The translations under genes and the position numbers were made by a program. A DNA stretch of 64,000 nucleotides from Roseiarcus sp963748545. GTDB taxonomy: Bacteria > Pseudomonadota > Alphaproteobacteria > Rhizobiales > Beijerinckiaceae. Numbering within the stretch: position 1 is the stretch's first letter; each line of letters opens with the position of its first letter. The stretch spans positions 558,001 to 622,000 of the forward strand of contig CAVVJO010000003.1 in the NCBI GenBank assembly GCA_963748545.1, given 5' to 3'. Below the pieces are notes generated by a model. That model saw only the letters and a list, made by a program, of their open reading frames with translations. It did not search any database and was not told where the DNA came from. This document shows, one piece after another, positions 37,407-46,445 of the stretch.

Positions 37407-38609
37407 GTGATCGCCTGGACACTGAAGCGGCTTGCCCGTGCGGCTTACGGCGACGACAGGGGGCTCGCGCCGGAGCCGCTGATCGCCGCGGCGGCGAAGG
37501 CGACCCGCCTCGACGCGAAGCCGCTCGCCGACCCGCGCCTCGTGGAAGCGCTCGCCGTCCTGACCGCCAGCCTCGAGGAAGAGGCGTCGCTGTCGCCATT
37601 CGGACGCGTCGCGGCGCGCTGGGACCTGACGCGGATGCTATCGACGCTGCTGATCCTTGCGGACGCGGAGCGCGAGGATCCGGCGATCCTGACGCGAACG
37701 CTCGCGCCGCCGATCTTCGTCGCGGGCCTGCCGCGCAGCGGCACGACGTTTCTGCACGGATTGCTGGCGGAGGATCCCGCCAACCGCGCGCCGCTCGCGT
37801 GGGAGGCGATCTATCCCTATCCGGCGCATCGCGCGGCCGGGTTCGGCGCGGGCCGCCGGAAAGTGCAGTTGGAACTGCAGATATTCGCCGGCCTCACGCC
37901 CGGGATCAGCAGCGTGCAGCCGATAGGGGCCGACTCGCCGCAGGAATGCACGGAATTCACCAGCCACGTTTTCCGCAGCCCGCGCTTCGACGCCGTATAT
38001 CGGGCCCCGTCCTATCGCGCCTGGCTCGACGCATCGGGCTACGACGACGCCTATCGGTTCCATGCGCGCTTTCTTCGCCATCTCCAGGGCCGGGGCGAGC
38101 CGCCGCGGCGCTGGATCCTGAAATCACCCGATCACGTGTTCTCGGCCGAGGCGCTCGGCCGGATATTTCCCGACGCCATGCTGGTGTTCGTGCATCGCGA
38201 TCCCGGTCATGTGCTCGCTTCCGTCGCGCGTCTGACCGAACTGCTGCGGGCGCCTTTCACGAACGGTATCAACCGGCTGGAAATCGGCCGCAAGGTCGCC
38301 GACTACTGGCAGCGTGGGATGCGGCGCATGGCGGCGCTCGCGGACGATCCGTCCTTCCCGCTGCGTTCCCGGATCGTGCATGTGCAGTATCGCGCGCTTG
38401 TCGCCGATCCGGTGGGAACGATCGCGCGGATCTACGATGCGTTCGGCATAGAGCTGTCGCGGGAGGCCCGGTCGGCGATGGCGGCGAGAGTCGCTCGGGT
38501 CCCGAACGGCGGGTACGGCGCCAACCGATACCGGCCGGAAGAATTCGGGATCGACCCTGAAGGCGAGCGCGAGCGCGCCTCCGTCTATGTACAGCGCTTC
38601 GGCGTTTGA
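37407..38609 (+). CDS. Sulfotransferase-family protein
   Basis: The 400-residue protein has the PAPS-binding 5'-phosphosulfate loop FVAGLPRSGTTFLHGLL near residue 110 and the 3'-phosphate segment FVHRDPGHVLASVARL near 275, plus QECTEFTSH and RWILKSPDH between them, as in the Sulfotransfer_3 family (PF13469). It likely moves a sulfuryl group to an unknown acceptor in the cytoplasm. I chose GTG 37407 because conserved sequence begins soon after; the frame is open to 37329. There is no good ribosome site. It stands alone next to the hopanoid genes, which may be chance. Confidence 0.85.
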   Translation: MIAWTLKRLARAAYGDDRGLAPEPLIAAAAKATRLDAKPLADPRLVEALAVLTASLEEEASLSPFGRVAARWDLTRMLSTLLILADAEREDPAILTRTLAPPIFVAGLPRSGTTFLHGLLAEDPANRAPLAWEAIYPYPAHRAAGFGAGRRKVQLELQIFAGLTPGISSVQPIGADSPQECTEFTSHVFRSPRFDAVYRAPSYRAWLDASGYDDAYRFHARFLRHLQGRGEPPRRWILKSPDHVFSAEALGRIFPDAMLVFVHRDPGHVLASVARLTELLRAPFTNGINRLEIGRKVADYWQRGMRRMAALADDPSFPLRSRIVHVQYRALVADPVGTIARIYDAFGIELSREARSAMAARVARVPNGGYGANRYRPEEFGIDPEGERERASVYVQRFGV

Positions 38610-38696
38610 CCGAAGTCACGAGTTCCAAGCGAACGCAGCGCGCGGTGCGAAGAGGCTCAGACGCCCCTCACTGACGCGCCGCCCATAGCTTCGGCG

Positions 38697-39149
38697 TTAC
38701 GGGTACGGCCGGTAGACCGGGCAGGAGCCGTAGCGCGGGAAGCAATAGACCGGATAGGCCGCGATGGCGCCCAGATCAGCTACGCCGCCGACCACTCCGG
38801 ACGCCGCCGCCGTAACGGGGTCGCGGTCGCGATACCGATGGGAATAGGCGCGCGCATAGTGGTGACCATAGGCGTGCGTCGGTCGGGCGGCGCCGCTGTC
38901 CATATCTTCCGAAGTCGCGACTCTCGGTCTCGGCGGAGGCTCGGGGAACGAAGTCGCTGCGCCGGGCGCGGGGGCCGTCGTATCGGGCGACGAAATCGTG
39001 AGTTTTGGGGTGGGCGCGGGTTCGGCGAGCGAGGGAGTCGCCGCGCCGGTCGCCGAAGGGTCCGCGCTGGCGGTAGAATGCGGAGACATCAAGGCAAGAG
39101 CGGCCACGCCGAACGCGATGGCCGAAACGTCAAGAGCGCCGCGCGTCAT
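38697..39149 (-). CDS. Exported protein of unknown function
   Basis: The 150-residue product has a signal peptide (VSAIAFGVAALALMSPHSTASA), a long Pro/Ala/Thr-rich low-complexity part, a basic aromatic stretch HAYGHHYARAYSHRYRDRD, a short hydrophobic Gly/Ala segment, and a C-terminal end with two Cys (CFPRYGSCPVYRPYP). The ATG at 39149 has GGAGGTTGCC before it. Short proteins with such Cys/Pro/Tyr ends are frequent in Hyphomicrobiales but unnamed. Periplasmic or cell-envelope location is inferred. Confidence 0.7.
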   Translation of the reverse strand: MTRGALDVSAIAFGVAALALMSPHSTASADPSATGAATPSLAEPAPTPKLTISSPDTTAPAPGAATSFPEPPPRPRVATSEDMDSGAARPTHAYGHHYARAYSHRYRDRDPVTAAASGVVGGVADLGAIAAYPVYCFPRYGSCPVYRPYP

Positions 39150-39281
39150 GGCAACCTCCGTCAGACAGGTTTCGCAGCCGTGTGGCCGCGGGAAAGCCTC
39201 CCTCACGGTGACAACGCGCCAGCCGACGTATGGTTCCGTTCAACAGACGCCAAGCAACTGAAGCGGGAGTTCTCCGCCGAG

Positions 39282-40256
39282 TCAGACGGGGGTTCTCGCC
39301 AGTTTCCGCGCGGTGAATTCGTCCGTAACAAGCGCGGTCGGACGAACCAGCTTGATCGCCCCCTCGATGGCCGCGAGCTTGTGGACGCCGCCGGCGGCGA
39401 GCACACGAATCGGGGCGGCGCGCACCGCCTCCATGGGAACGGACATCACCCGCTGGTTGAGCGGATGGTCGAGGACCCGGCCTTCGTGGTCGTAGACGTT
39501 GCAGAGCAGCTCGCCGACCGCGCCGTATTCCCCGAGCACGCGCCGGTCCGTCTCGCCGATCAGCTCGAACCGGGCGATGGTCGCCTCCGGGCCGAGCGAC
39601 CCGACGCTGACGACGACCGCGTCGAGCGCATTGGCGAAGTCGTAGACGCCCCTGAGGCCGCAGCGCTCGATCAGGGCGGTCTTGGTCTCCGGGCTGTCGA
39701 CCAGGGCCGGGGAGGGGATGAGGTAGCAGTCGGCGTTGAACGCGCGGGCGAAGGCGGAGGGGAATTCCGCCGGGTTGTCGTGGGCGAAATGGGTCACCCC
39801 GCCGACCAGCGAGATGACGTTGAGACCGCGCAGCGACCGCTCGCGCAGGTACTCGAGCGACCGGTTCAGCGTCCGGCCCCAGCCGAGCCCGATCTTCATG
39901 TCGTTGCGCAGCAGGGCCGAAAGGTATTCGCCGAGCACCGCGCCGATCGGACCCGTGGCGTCCGCGTCGGGGGAGGACAGCGGCGCGACCAGGGCCTCCT
40001 CGAAATCATAGGTGGTGCAGAGCGACGCTTCGAGGCCGCCGAGCTCGGCGTGGCCGCGCGACAGGGCGATGCGCACCTCGCCGAGCGCCTTGGCCTCCGC
40101 CAGCATGCGCACGACCGTGACGCGTCCGACGCCGAGCGAGTCGGCGATCGCCGACTGGGTCATCTCCTCGACGAAGTACATCCAGGCTGCGCGTTGCCGC
40201 AGGCGCTCGCTGCGCCGCGGCCCGCGCGGTTCGATCGGGGGGTGATCCAGCTTCAT
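39282..40256 (-). CDS. SorC/DeoR-type sugar-binding transcriptional regulator
   Basis: The 324-residue protein has an N-terminal helix-turn-helix (AAWMYFVEEMTQSAIADSLGVGRVTVVRML) and a C-terminal sugar-phosphate binding domain with IGLGWGRTLNRSLEYL, LVGGVTHFAHDN, CGLRGVYDFANALDAVVVSVGSLG and LAAGGVHKLAAIEGAI. SorC-family regulators normally sense a phosphorylated sugar and control an adjacent uptake operon. Here the neighbours are unrelated; the nearest sugar transporter is the ABC operon at 58-63 kb, and a link to it is speculation. Intact. Confidence 0.92.
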   Translation of the reverse strand: MKLDHPPIEPRGPRRSERLRQRAAWMYFVEEMTQSAIADSLGVGRVTVVRMLAEAKALGEVRIALSRGHAELGGLEASLCTTYDFEEALVAPLSSPDADATGPIGAVLGEYLSALLRNDMKIGLGWGRTLNRSLEYLRERSLRGLNVISLVGGVTHFAHDNPAEFPSAFARAFNADCYLIPSPALVDSPETKTALIERCGLRGVYDFANALDAVVVSVGSLGPEATIARFELIGETDRRVLGEYGAVGELLCNVYDHEGRVLDHPLNQRVMSVPMEAVRAAPIRVLAAGGVHKLAAIEGAIKLVRPTALVTDEFTARKLARTPV

Positions 40257-40332
40257 GATCGGCTGTCGGTCGCCGGAAGGCGCGCAAGAGTCAAGAGTTT
40301 TCGCCTCGGGTTGGATTGGCCGCAGGGGGGCC

Positions 40333-41340
40333 TCAGGTCAGACTGTCGAAGAAGGATGCGATGAAGATGATGAGGCCGGCAATAAACGCCAGGACGACGA
40401 AGCCGGCGACGACGAGCCGCTCCTCGGTCCAGCCCGGGCCGGAGGCGCCTGCAGGCTGCTCCGCGGCGAACCCGGGCATGGCGTCGTCCAGCGGGGAAGG
40501 CGAGGCGGCGGCCGCAACGACCGGCGGCTTGGGCTCGATGCGCCGGGGCGCGTCTTCGAGCCTCGCCGGTTCGGCGAGAACTGCGAGCGAATCTCGCGGC
40601 AGGGGGCGGGCGATCAACGCGTTGCCGGAAGTCGGCCGTTGCGGCGGCGCCGTCGCGGAGGCGGGCGCTGCTCGCTGCGGCGCGCCCCTTCCGGCGGCAA
40701 GGACGAACAGGGCGCCGAGCGCCGGCGCAAAGACCCCGAGCGCCGGGGCGTTGGCGTCGATCCAGCCCGACACCAGGGGATCGGTCGCCGCCATGCCGCC
40801 GGCGATCCAGCCGAGGAACGCCGCGCCGATGACGAAGATCTCCGGGGCGAGGCGGAGGATTCCGGTCAGAACATAGGCGCCGTAGACGAGGATGGGTATG
40901 CTGAGAAGGACGCCGATCGCCAGCAGCCAGAGGTTTCCGCCGGCGATCGCGGCGAGGGCGACCACGTTGTCGAGGCTCATCGCCGCGTCGGCGAGCATGA
41001 TCACCGCGGCGGCGGACAAAAAGTCGCTCGCGCCCGCCTCCCGCGCCGAGACGTCGTCGTCCGCGCCATTCTGCTTGCGCACGTTGAGGGCGATGACGAT
41101 CAGCGTCCAGGCGCCGACGAGCTTGACCAGCGGGACGCCGAGGAGCGCGTTGGCGAACAGGATCATGACCAGCCTGAGCGCGATCGCTCCGCCGGCGCCG
41201 AGGATGACGGCTCGGCGCGTGTCTTCGGGCGGCAGGCGGCGGCACGCCATCGCGATGACGATCGCGTTGTCGGCGCCGAGCAGCAGGTCGACGAAGAAAA
41301 TCTGCGTAAGCAGGAAGAGCGAGGCGGCTATGTCGATCAT
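40333..41340 (-). CDS. TerC/YjbE-family integral membrane protein with long linker
   Basis: The TerC-type core has two related acidic motifs in membrane helices, FVDLLLGADNAIVIAMA near residue 20 and MLADAAMSLDNVVALAAIAG near 118; the Asp residues are proposed metal-binding sites. About seven helices are followed by an Ala/Pro-rich hydrophilic segment of about 90 residues (from RGAPQRAAPASA on) and a last membrane helix. Most YjbE-like proteins end after the core, so the linker and extra helix are unusual. Family members are linked to manganese export. The gene lies 67 bases after hflC on the same strand. Confidence 0.85.
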   Translation of the reverse strand: MIDIAASLFLLTQIFFVDLLLGADNAIVIAMACRRLPPEDTRRAVILGAGGAIALRLVMILFANALLGVPLVKLVGAWTLIVIALNVRKQNGADDDVSAREAGASDFLSAAAVIMLADAAMSLDNVVALAAIAGGNLWLLAIGVLLSIPILVYGAYVLTGILRLAPEIFVIGAAFLGWIAGGMAATDPLVSGWIDANAPALGVFAPALGALFVLAAGRGAPQRAAPASATAPPQRPTSGNALIARPLPRDSLAVLAEPARLEDAPRRIEPKPPVVAAAASPSPLDDAMPGFAAEQPAGASGPGWTEERLVVAGFVVLAFIAGLIIFIASFFDSLT

Positions 41341-41406
41341 CGGGAGTCGATCATCGGGCGCCGCGCCTCGGCTTGGTTGCGTCCGGAGCCCCGGTCGCGG
41401 TCGGAC

Positions 41407-42297
41407 TCAAGGTTTCGGACCCTCCGTCGGCGACGCCGCCGGACCCGATTTCAGGAGACGCATGAAATCGGCGTCGGGACTGACGATCATCGTCGGTCCC
41501 GAATTGGCGAGCGCGCCCTTATAGGTCTGGAGCGCTCGAACCATCTCGTAGAACTGCGGATTTTGCGAGAAGGCTTCGCCCAGCGCCCGGTTCGCCTCCG
41601 CGTCGCCCTCGCCGCGCGCGACCGCCGCCTCGCGTTGCGCTTCGGACAGGAGCACGGTGCGGTCGCGGTCGGCCTTGGCCTGGATTTGCTGCGCCCATTC
41701 GTACCCTTGCGCGCGCAGCTCCTTGGCTTCCCGCTGCCGTTCGGACTTCATTCGGTCGTAAATCGCCTGGCTGGTTTCGAACGGCAGGTCGGCGCGCCGG
41801 AACCGAACCTCGTCGACCGAAACGCCAAGCGGGGCGGCTTTGGCGGCGACTTCGGTCTTGATGGCGTCGAGGATCTGCCCGCGCTCCTCCGTCAGGAGGG
41901 CGTGCAGCGGCGCCTGCCCGAGAGCGCGCCGCGCGGCCGAGCTGACGATCAGGTCGAGCTGCACGTCGGCCGCCTCCGGCGTCCTCAAGGCCTGGTAGAA
42001 GCGCAACGGATCGACGATCCGGTAGCGGGCGTAGGGCTGCACCTCGAGCCGCTTCTGATCGCCCATGATCGCCTGCTCGACCTGCGGTTCGAGCAGCAGC
42101 GAACGGGTCGAGGTGACATAGACCATGTCGATGAAAGGGATCTTGAACTTGAGGCCCGGCGTCTCGACGATTGCGATGGGCGCGCCGAGCCGGACGACCA
42201 GCGCCTGTTCGCCCTCGCTGATGACGTAAATGGACGACACCGCGAGATCGAGCGCCAGCGCGATGGCGGCGACCGCGGCCAGCCAGCGGCTCCTCAT
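41407..42297 (-). CDS. hflC: Protease modulator HflC
   Basis: HflC is a membrane-anchored SPFH protein that, with HflK, encloses the FtsH protease. The 296-residue protein has an N-terminal membrane helix (AAVAAIALALDLAVSSIYVI), the VISEGEQALVVRLG entry into the SPFH domain, the coiled-coil with SERQREAKELRAQGYEWAQ, and a Pro/Ser tail. I place the start at ATG 42297, which overlaps the repaired hflK stop (ATGA). In the raw sequence hflK reads in frame into hflC because of an hflK frameshift, a false fusion. The gene itself is intact. Confidence 0.93.
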   Translation of the reverse strand: MRSRWLAAVAAIALALDLAVSSIYVISEGEQALVVRLGAPIAIVETPGLKFKIPFIDMVYVTSTRSLLLEPQVEQAIMGDQKRLEVQPYARYRIVDPLRFYQALRTPEAADVQLDLIVSSAARRALGQAPLHALLTEERGQILDAIKTEVAAKAAPLGVSVDEVRFRRADLPFETSQAIYDRMKSERQREAKELRAQGYEWAQQIQAKADRDRTVLLSEAQREAAVARGEGDAEANRALGEAFSQNPQFYEMVRALQTYKGALANSGPTMIVSPDADFMRLLKSGPAASPTEGPKP

Positions 42298-43275
42298 TTG
42301 GCCGCTCCCGTCGCCGGGGCCGTGGGCGCGGCGCTCGGCGAAGCGGGCGCCGCGCTTGAACTCGCTGACCGGCAAGTAAGGCATGACGCCGTTGACGCCC
42401 TTGCCCGAGGTGTCGACGATGACTTTCGAGGCCTTCTTCAGGACTTCGTCGACGCTGTCGAGGTAGAGACGCCAGGCGGTCACGTCCTTCGCCCCCTGGT
42501 AGCTTCTGAGCAGCGGCAGGAAGGCGTCGGCTTCGCCATGGGCGAGGTTGACGACCTGGACCCGGTACGCCTCCGCCTCCTGACGGATGTGATCGGCCTC
42601 GCCGCGGGCGCGCGGCAGGATGTCGTTGGCGTAGGCCTCCGCCTCGTTGCGGGCGCGCTCCTGGTCGGCTCTCGCGCGCTGGACATCGTTGAAGGCGTCG
42701 ATCACCGCGAGCGGCGGTTCGACGCGCTGCAACTGAACCTGGGTGATCTCCACCCCCGCCTGCTCGTTGTCGAGGAGCTGCTGCAGCAGGTCGCGCGTCT
42801 CGTCGGCGATCTGCTGGCGGCTGGTGGACATGGCGGCCTGGATCGGGGTGCGGCTGATGACGTCGCGCAGCGCGCCCTCGGCGGCGGTGCGCACCGCGAG
42901 CTCGCGGGTTTTCGACTTTGAACAGGAACTGGCCGGGATCGCGGATCTTCCAGAACACCGTGCCGTCGGCCTCGACGATGTTCTCGTCGCCGGTCAGCAT
43001 CTGCCCGCCGCGGCCCGGCTGGGCGTCGGCAGCTCCGGCGCTCGGCCCCACGCCGATCTGGATCTGGTTGACCTGCGTCACCTTCGGCAGGAGCACGGTC
43101 TCGATCGGATAGGGCAGGTGCGCGTGCAGGCCCGGCTCCGTCGTCGCGACCCACTGCCCGAAGCGCAGCACGACGCCCTTCTCGTCCGGCTGGACCCGGT
43201 AGAGCGAGGTCGAGAGCCAGCCAGGATGACGACGCCGATCGCCGCGACAAGCCCGCGCCGGCCAAGCCATGGCAT
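42294..43275 (-). CDS. hflK: Protease modulator HflK (three frameshifts)
   Basis: The SPFH protein partner of HflC. Visible pieces are an N-terminal membrane helix after MPWLGRRGL, LYRVQPDEKGVVLRFG, LPYPIETVLLPKVTQVNQI, GDENIVEADGTVFWKI, the SRTPIQAAMSTSRQQIADET segment and the coiled-coil with RARNEAEAYANDILPRA. One base is missing near 43222 and surplus bases lie near 42907 and 42350; repaired length is about 326 residues, ending SAAPTAPATGAAK. The Gly-rich cytoplasmic N-terminus of many HflK proteins is absent or shortened, but the start at 43275 is uncertain. Next on the strand is a TerC-like gene, not the degP usually found. Confidence 0.88.
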
Positions 43276-43385
43276 GCGGAGGACGTCGCCGAGGCCTGGC
43301 TCGCACCGCGCGCCAAACGTCGAACGGCGCCGCCGGCCGCTTCGCCTCGGATCGTTCCGCGGTCGACTGCGAATGCGCGCCGGCG

Positions 43386-44589
43386 TCAATCTTGTCCAAC
43401 GACCAGACTTCTCTTCGAGCATCATCCGCGCCCTCGCGCGCAGCTTCTCGCTCTCGCTCTTCAACTGGCCGCAGGCGGCGAGAATGTCGCGGCCGCGCGG
43501 CGTTCTCACCGGGCTCGCATAGCCGGCGTTGAAGACGATCTCGGAAAACCGCTCGATCGTCTCCCAGTCCGAGCATTCGTAGGGGCTGCCCGGCCAGGGG
43601 TTGAAGGGGATGAGGTTGATCTTGGCGGGAACGCCCTTGAGCAGGCGCACCAGCGCCCTCGCCTCGGCCGGCGTATCGTTGACGCCCTTCAGCATCACGT
43701 ATTCGAAGGTGATCCGCCGCGCGTTGGAGGCGCCGGGATAGTCGCGGCAGGCCTGCGAGCAGGCGCTCGATCGGATACTTGCGGTTCAGCGGAACGAGCT
43801 TGTCGCGCAGGGCATCGTTGGTGGCGTGCAGCGAAACCGCCAGCATCGTCCCGCATTCCGCGCCGAGCCGCTCCATCTCGGGGACGACGCCCGAGGTGGA
43901 GACGGTGATGCGCCGCCTCGACAGCGAAAGCCCGTCGCCGTCGGTCAGGATCGCGATCGCGTCGCGCACCGCCTCGAAATTGTAGAGCGGCTCGCCCATG
44001 CCCATGAAGACGATGTTGGACACCGCGCGCACGCCTTCGCCCGATGGCACGAGGCCGTCGGTCGGCGGCGTCCCGCCGGGAAAATCGCCGAGCCGGTCGC
44101 GCGCGACCATGACCTGCCCGACGATCTCGGCCGCCGTCAGGTTGCGCACCAGCGGCATGCGTGCCGGTGTGGCAGAAGGTGCAGTTCAGCGTGCAGCCGA
44201 CCTGGCTCGAGACGCACAGCGTGCCGCGGTCGGACTTCGGGATATAGACGCACTCGATCTCGGCGCCCTTGTCGTGCGCGTGCGGCGGGCGCGCATGCGC
44301 AGGAGCCACTTGCGCGTGCCGTCGGCCGACACCTGCTCGGCGACGATCTCGGGGCGCGCGAGGTCGTGCCGCTCGGCGAGCTTGCCAGCAGCGGCCTGGC
44401 GATGTTGCGCATCGAGGCGAAATCGCGCGCGCCGCGGTGGTAGATCCAGTGCCAGAGCTGCGACACGCGCATCTTGCGTTCGCGCTCGGGGACGCCGAGC
44501 TCGGCGAGCGCGCGCGCGAGTTCGGCGCGGGTCGCCCCTGCGAGGCGCACGGGCGCGCGGTCCTCGGCGGCGGAGACGTGGCGAGTCAT
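43386..44589 (-). CDS. rlmN: 23S rRNA/tRNA adenine-C2 methyltransferase RlmN (about five frameshifts)
   Basis: RlmN methylates C2 of A2503 in 23S rRNA and A37 of some tRNAs by radical SAM chemistry. Pieces in order are RKMRVSQLWHWIYHRGARDFASM, SADGTRKWLLRM, KGAEIECVYIPKSDRGTLCVSSQVGC, the cluster motif CTLNCTFCHTGT, FMGMGEPLYNFEAV, SLHATNDALRDKLVPLNRKYP, and INLIPFNPWPGSPYECS with the catalytic Cys. Missing bases near 44389 and 44287, surplus bases near 44160 and 43753, and one inferred near the C-terminus explain the breaks. The stop at 43386 is chosen because it gives about 400 residues. Confidence 0.9.
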
Positions 44590-44747
44590 GGGCGGCTCTC
44601 TATCATGGGCGGCGCCTGGCCTCCAACGCCCAAATCGTCGCATGCGCGGCGCGGGACCTGCGGCGGGCGATGCCGCCGAGACGGCGCGCAAAGGCCAAGC
44701 TTCGGCCGCGATCTGGCGCTTAACGGCGCATCCGGCAGAGCGCGTGC

Positions 44748-45593
44748 ATGGAGATCGTGAGATGCGGGCAAGCGCTGTGGGCAATTCTGGCGTTGCGCGG
44801 CGCTGGCGGTGGCTGCGCCGTCGGCCGGCGGCCGAGCGCGCGCCGCCCAGTGCGGCGACAGCGCCGACGGATTCAAGGCCTGGCTCGAGGACTTCAAGCA
44901 GGTGGCGATCAACGACGGCGTCTCGCCGGACGTGGTCGACCAGGCGCTGGCGACCGCGAGGTTCGACCCGTCGGTGCTGTCGCACGACCACGGGCAGGGC
45001 GCCTTCAGGGCGATGTCGCGAGCTTCGCCGCCGGCACATCACGCCGGCGCGGGTCAAGCAGGGCAAGTCGATGATGGTCGCCTACGCCGAGCCGCTCGAG
45101 CGGATCGAGCAGCGCTACGGCGTGCCGGGGCCGGTGCTGGTGGCGATCTGGGGCCTCGAGACCGATTTCGGCGCCGGCGCTCGGCCGCTATCCGACCTTC
45201 AGCGCGCTGGCGACGCTCGCCTACGACTGCCGGCGCGGGATCGCTCTACCAGGCCGAACTGATCGACGCGCTGATGATCGTCGCAGCGCGGGCTGCTGTC
45301 GCCGGCGCAGATGCGCGGCGCGTGGGCCGGCGAACTCGGCCAGACCCAGTTCATGCCGTCCGCCTACCTCAAGTACGGCGTCTCGGCGAACGGCGGCCGC
45401 GGCGGCGACCTCATCGGCAACTCGCGCCGACGCGCTCGCCTCGACCGCGAATTTTCTGCAGTCGCACGGCTGGCAGCGCGGCGCGAAATGGGACGAGGGT
45501 CAGCCGAACTTCGCCGCCCTCCTCGAATGGAACACCGCCCCGGTCTACGCCAAAACCATCGCGGAATTTGGGGATCGGCTGGCGCAGCCGTAG
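44748..45593 (+). CDS. Lytic murein transglycosylase, MltB-like (six frameshifts)
   Basis: This enzyme cleaves the glycan strand of peptidoglycan to 1,6-anhydro products. The pieces follow the family order: a hydrophobic N-terminus (ALWAILAL), FKAWLEDFKQVAINDGVS, TPARVKQGKSMMVAYAEPL, ERIEQRYGVPGPVLVAIWGLETDFG with the catalytic Glu, YPTFSALATLAYDCRR, and GELGQTQFMPSAYLKYGV. Six surplus bases, near 44799, 45020, 45180, 45238, 45283 and 45424, cancel to about 279 residues, short but plausible for the family. The start ATG 44748 is the best of weak options. Whether it is secreted or lipid-anchored is unclear because the N-terminus is broken. Confidence 0.85.
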
Positions 45594-45645
45594 GCGCCTC
45601 TTCAGGCGTCGTCAGGGGCAGGCGGAGGGAACGGTTACAGACGAA

Positions 45646-45921
45646 TTATCGCTCGACGGGTCGGCGACCGACAGGAATAGCAGTTTCGCTGCCGCGGAGT
45701 GATCCTGCTGCGGCGTCGGCCTTGCAGATGTCAGCGCCTCTCTCAGGGTCCAGCGTTGACCAATCGTGAGCAAGCTCGGCCGCTCGCTGTTTGCGCCGCG
45801 AGCAATCTCTGAACTCGCTCTCGGAGCAGACGAGCTTTCCACAGTCGAGACAAAGACTTATCTCGGCCGGCGCGTCGGAGACCAACTGGCGCCGCACGAA
45901 GGCCTGTAGCCAGCGAAGCAT
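45646..45921 (-). CDS. Small cysteine-containing protein of unknown function
   Basis: The frame of 91 residues starts LRWLQAFVRRQLVSDAPAEISLCLDCGKLVCSESEF and has five Cys in its first half, two as CLDC. The pattern of a short amphipathic start, an acidic-then-Cys segment and a basic Arg/Lys stretch resembles unnamed small alphaproteobacterial proteins. GGAGA precedes the ATG, supporting translation. The C-terminal part is less convincing and the gene may end earlier. A zinc-binding role is possible but unproven. Confidence 0.5.
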   Translation of the reverse strand: MLRWLQAFVRRQLVSDAPAEISLCLDCGKLVCSESEFRDCSRRKQRAAELAHDWSTLDPERGADICKADAAAGSLRGSETAIPVGRRPVER

Positions 45922-46445
45922 CTCTGGTCTCCTTTAAAACCTCCGGATTGCGTCGATTTTTTCACGATGCGTGAAATAGGCAAGGACCTCAATACCGAAG
46001 CGAATACGCCTTATGGGGAAGCATAGGTACCGCGCTGCGCAGGCGGCGGCGCAAAGCTCGCCCGTCGGCAGGGCACACCAGGGACGGCAGCGACCGCTCG
46101 CTTCCTGGGGCTTGGCCCGGCGATCCCGCCGCACGGGCCTGAGGCGGGGAGTGGATCTCGGTCGACGCCGATCATCCACTCGGGGCATGCTCCAAGACCA
46201 ATATAAGCTGACGGATATAGAATTTGGCTGAGTTGACGCTTCCGATCATACGCGCCTAGCGTCTTGTTCAATCATGCGCCGTCGGCGCGACCGCGATTTG
46301 ACCCCGTGAGATGGTCGGCGGCTCATGAAACCGCGCGATGCGCGAGGGCGTCCCGGGGTCGGCGTCGCCGTCGCCAAGCATGGCGCCCATCTTGAGAAAC
46401 AGGCGAGACGGTCGATCGCCATGGGGGTACGGCTGGAGAGCTGCC
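45922..46445. other. Intergenic region upstream of the MHS transporter
   Basis: These 524 bases lie between divergent genes. Composition is more mixed than in coding DNA and no frame looks protein-like. No tRNA, repeat or clear operator is visible; promoters of both neighbours should lie here. Confidence 0.5.

Noticed and set aside
41407..42894. Apparent HflK-HflC fusion protein
   Set aside because: The HflK C-terminus and stop are present in another frame overlapping the hflC ATG; one surplus base joins them.
40255..42921. Open frame of 888 codons on the plus strand across the TerC-like and hflC genes
   Set aside because: Antisense to conserved genes on the minus strand; low-complexity Arg/Asp/Glu content typical of shadows.
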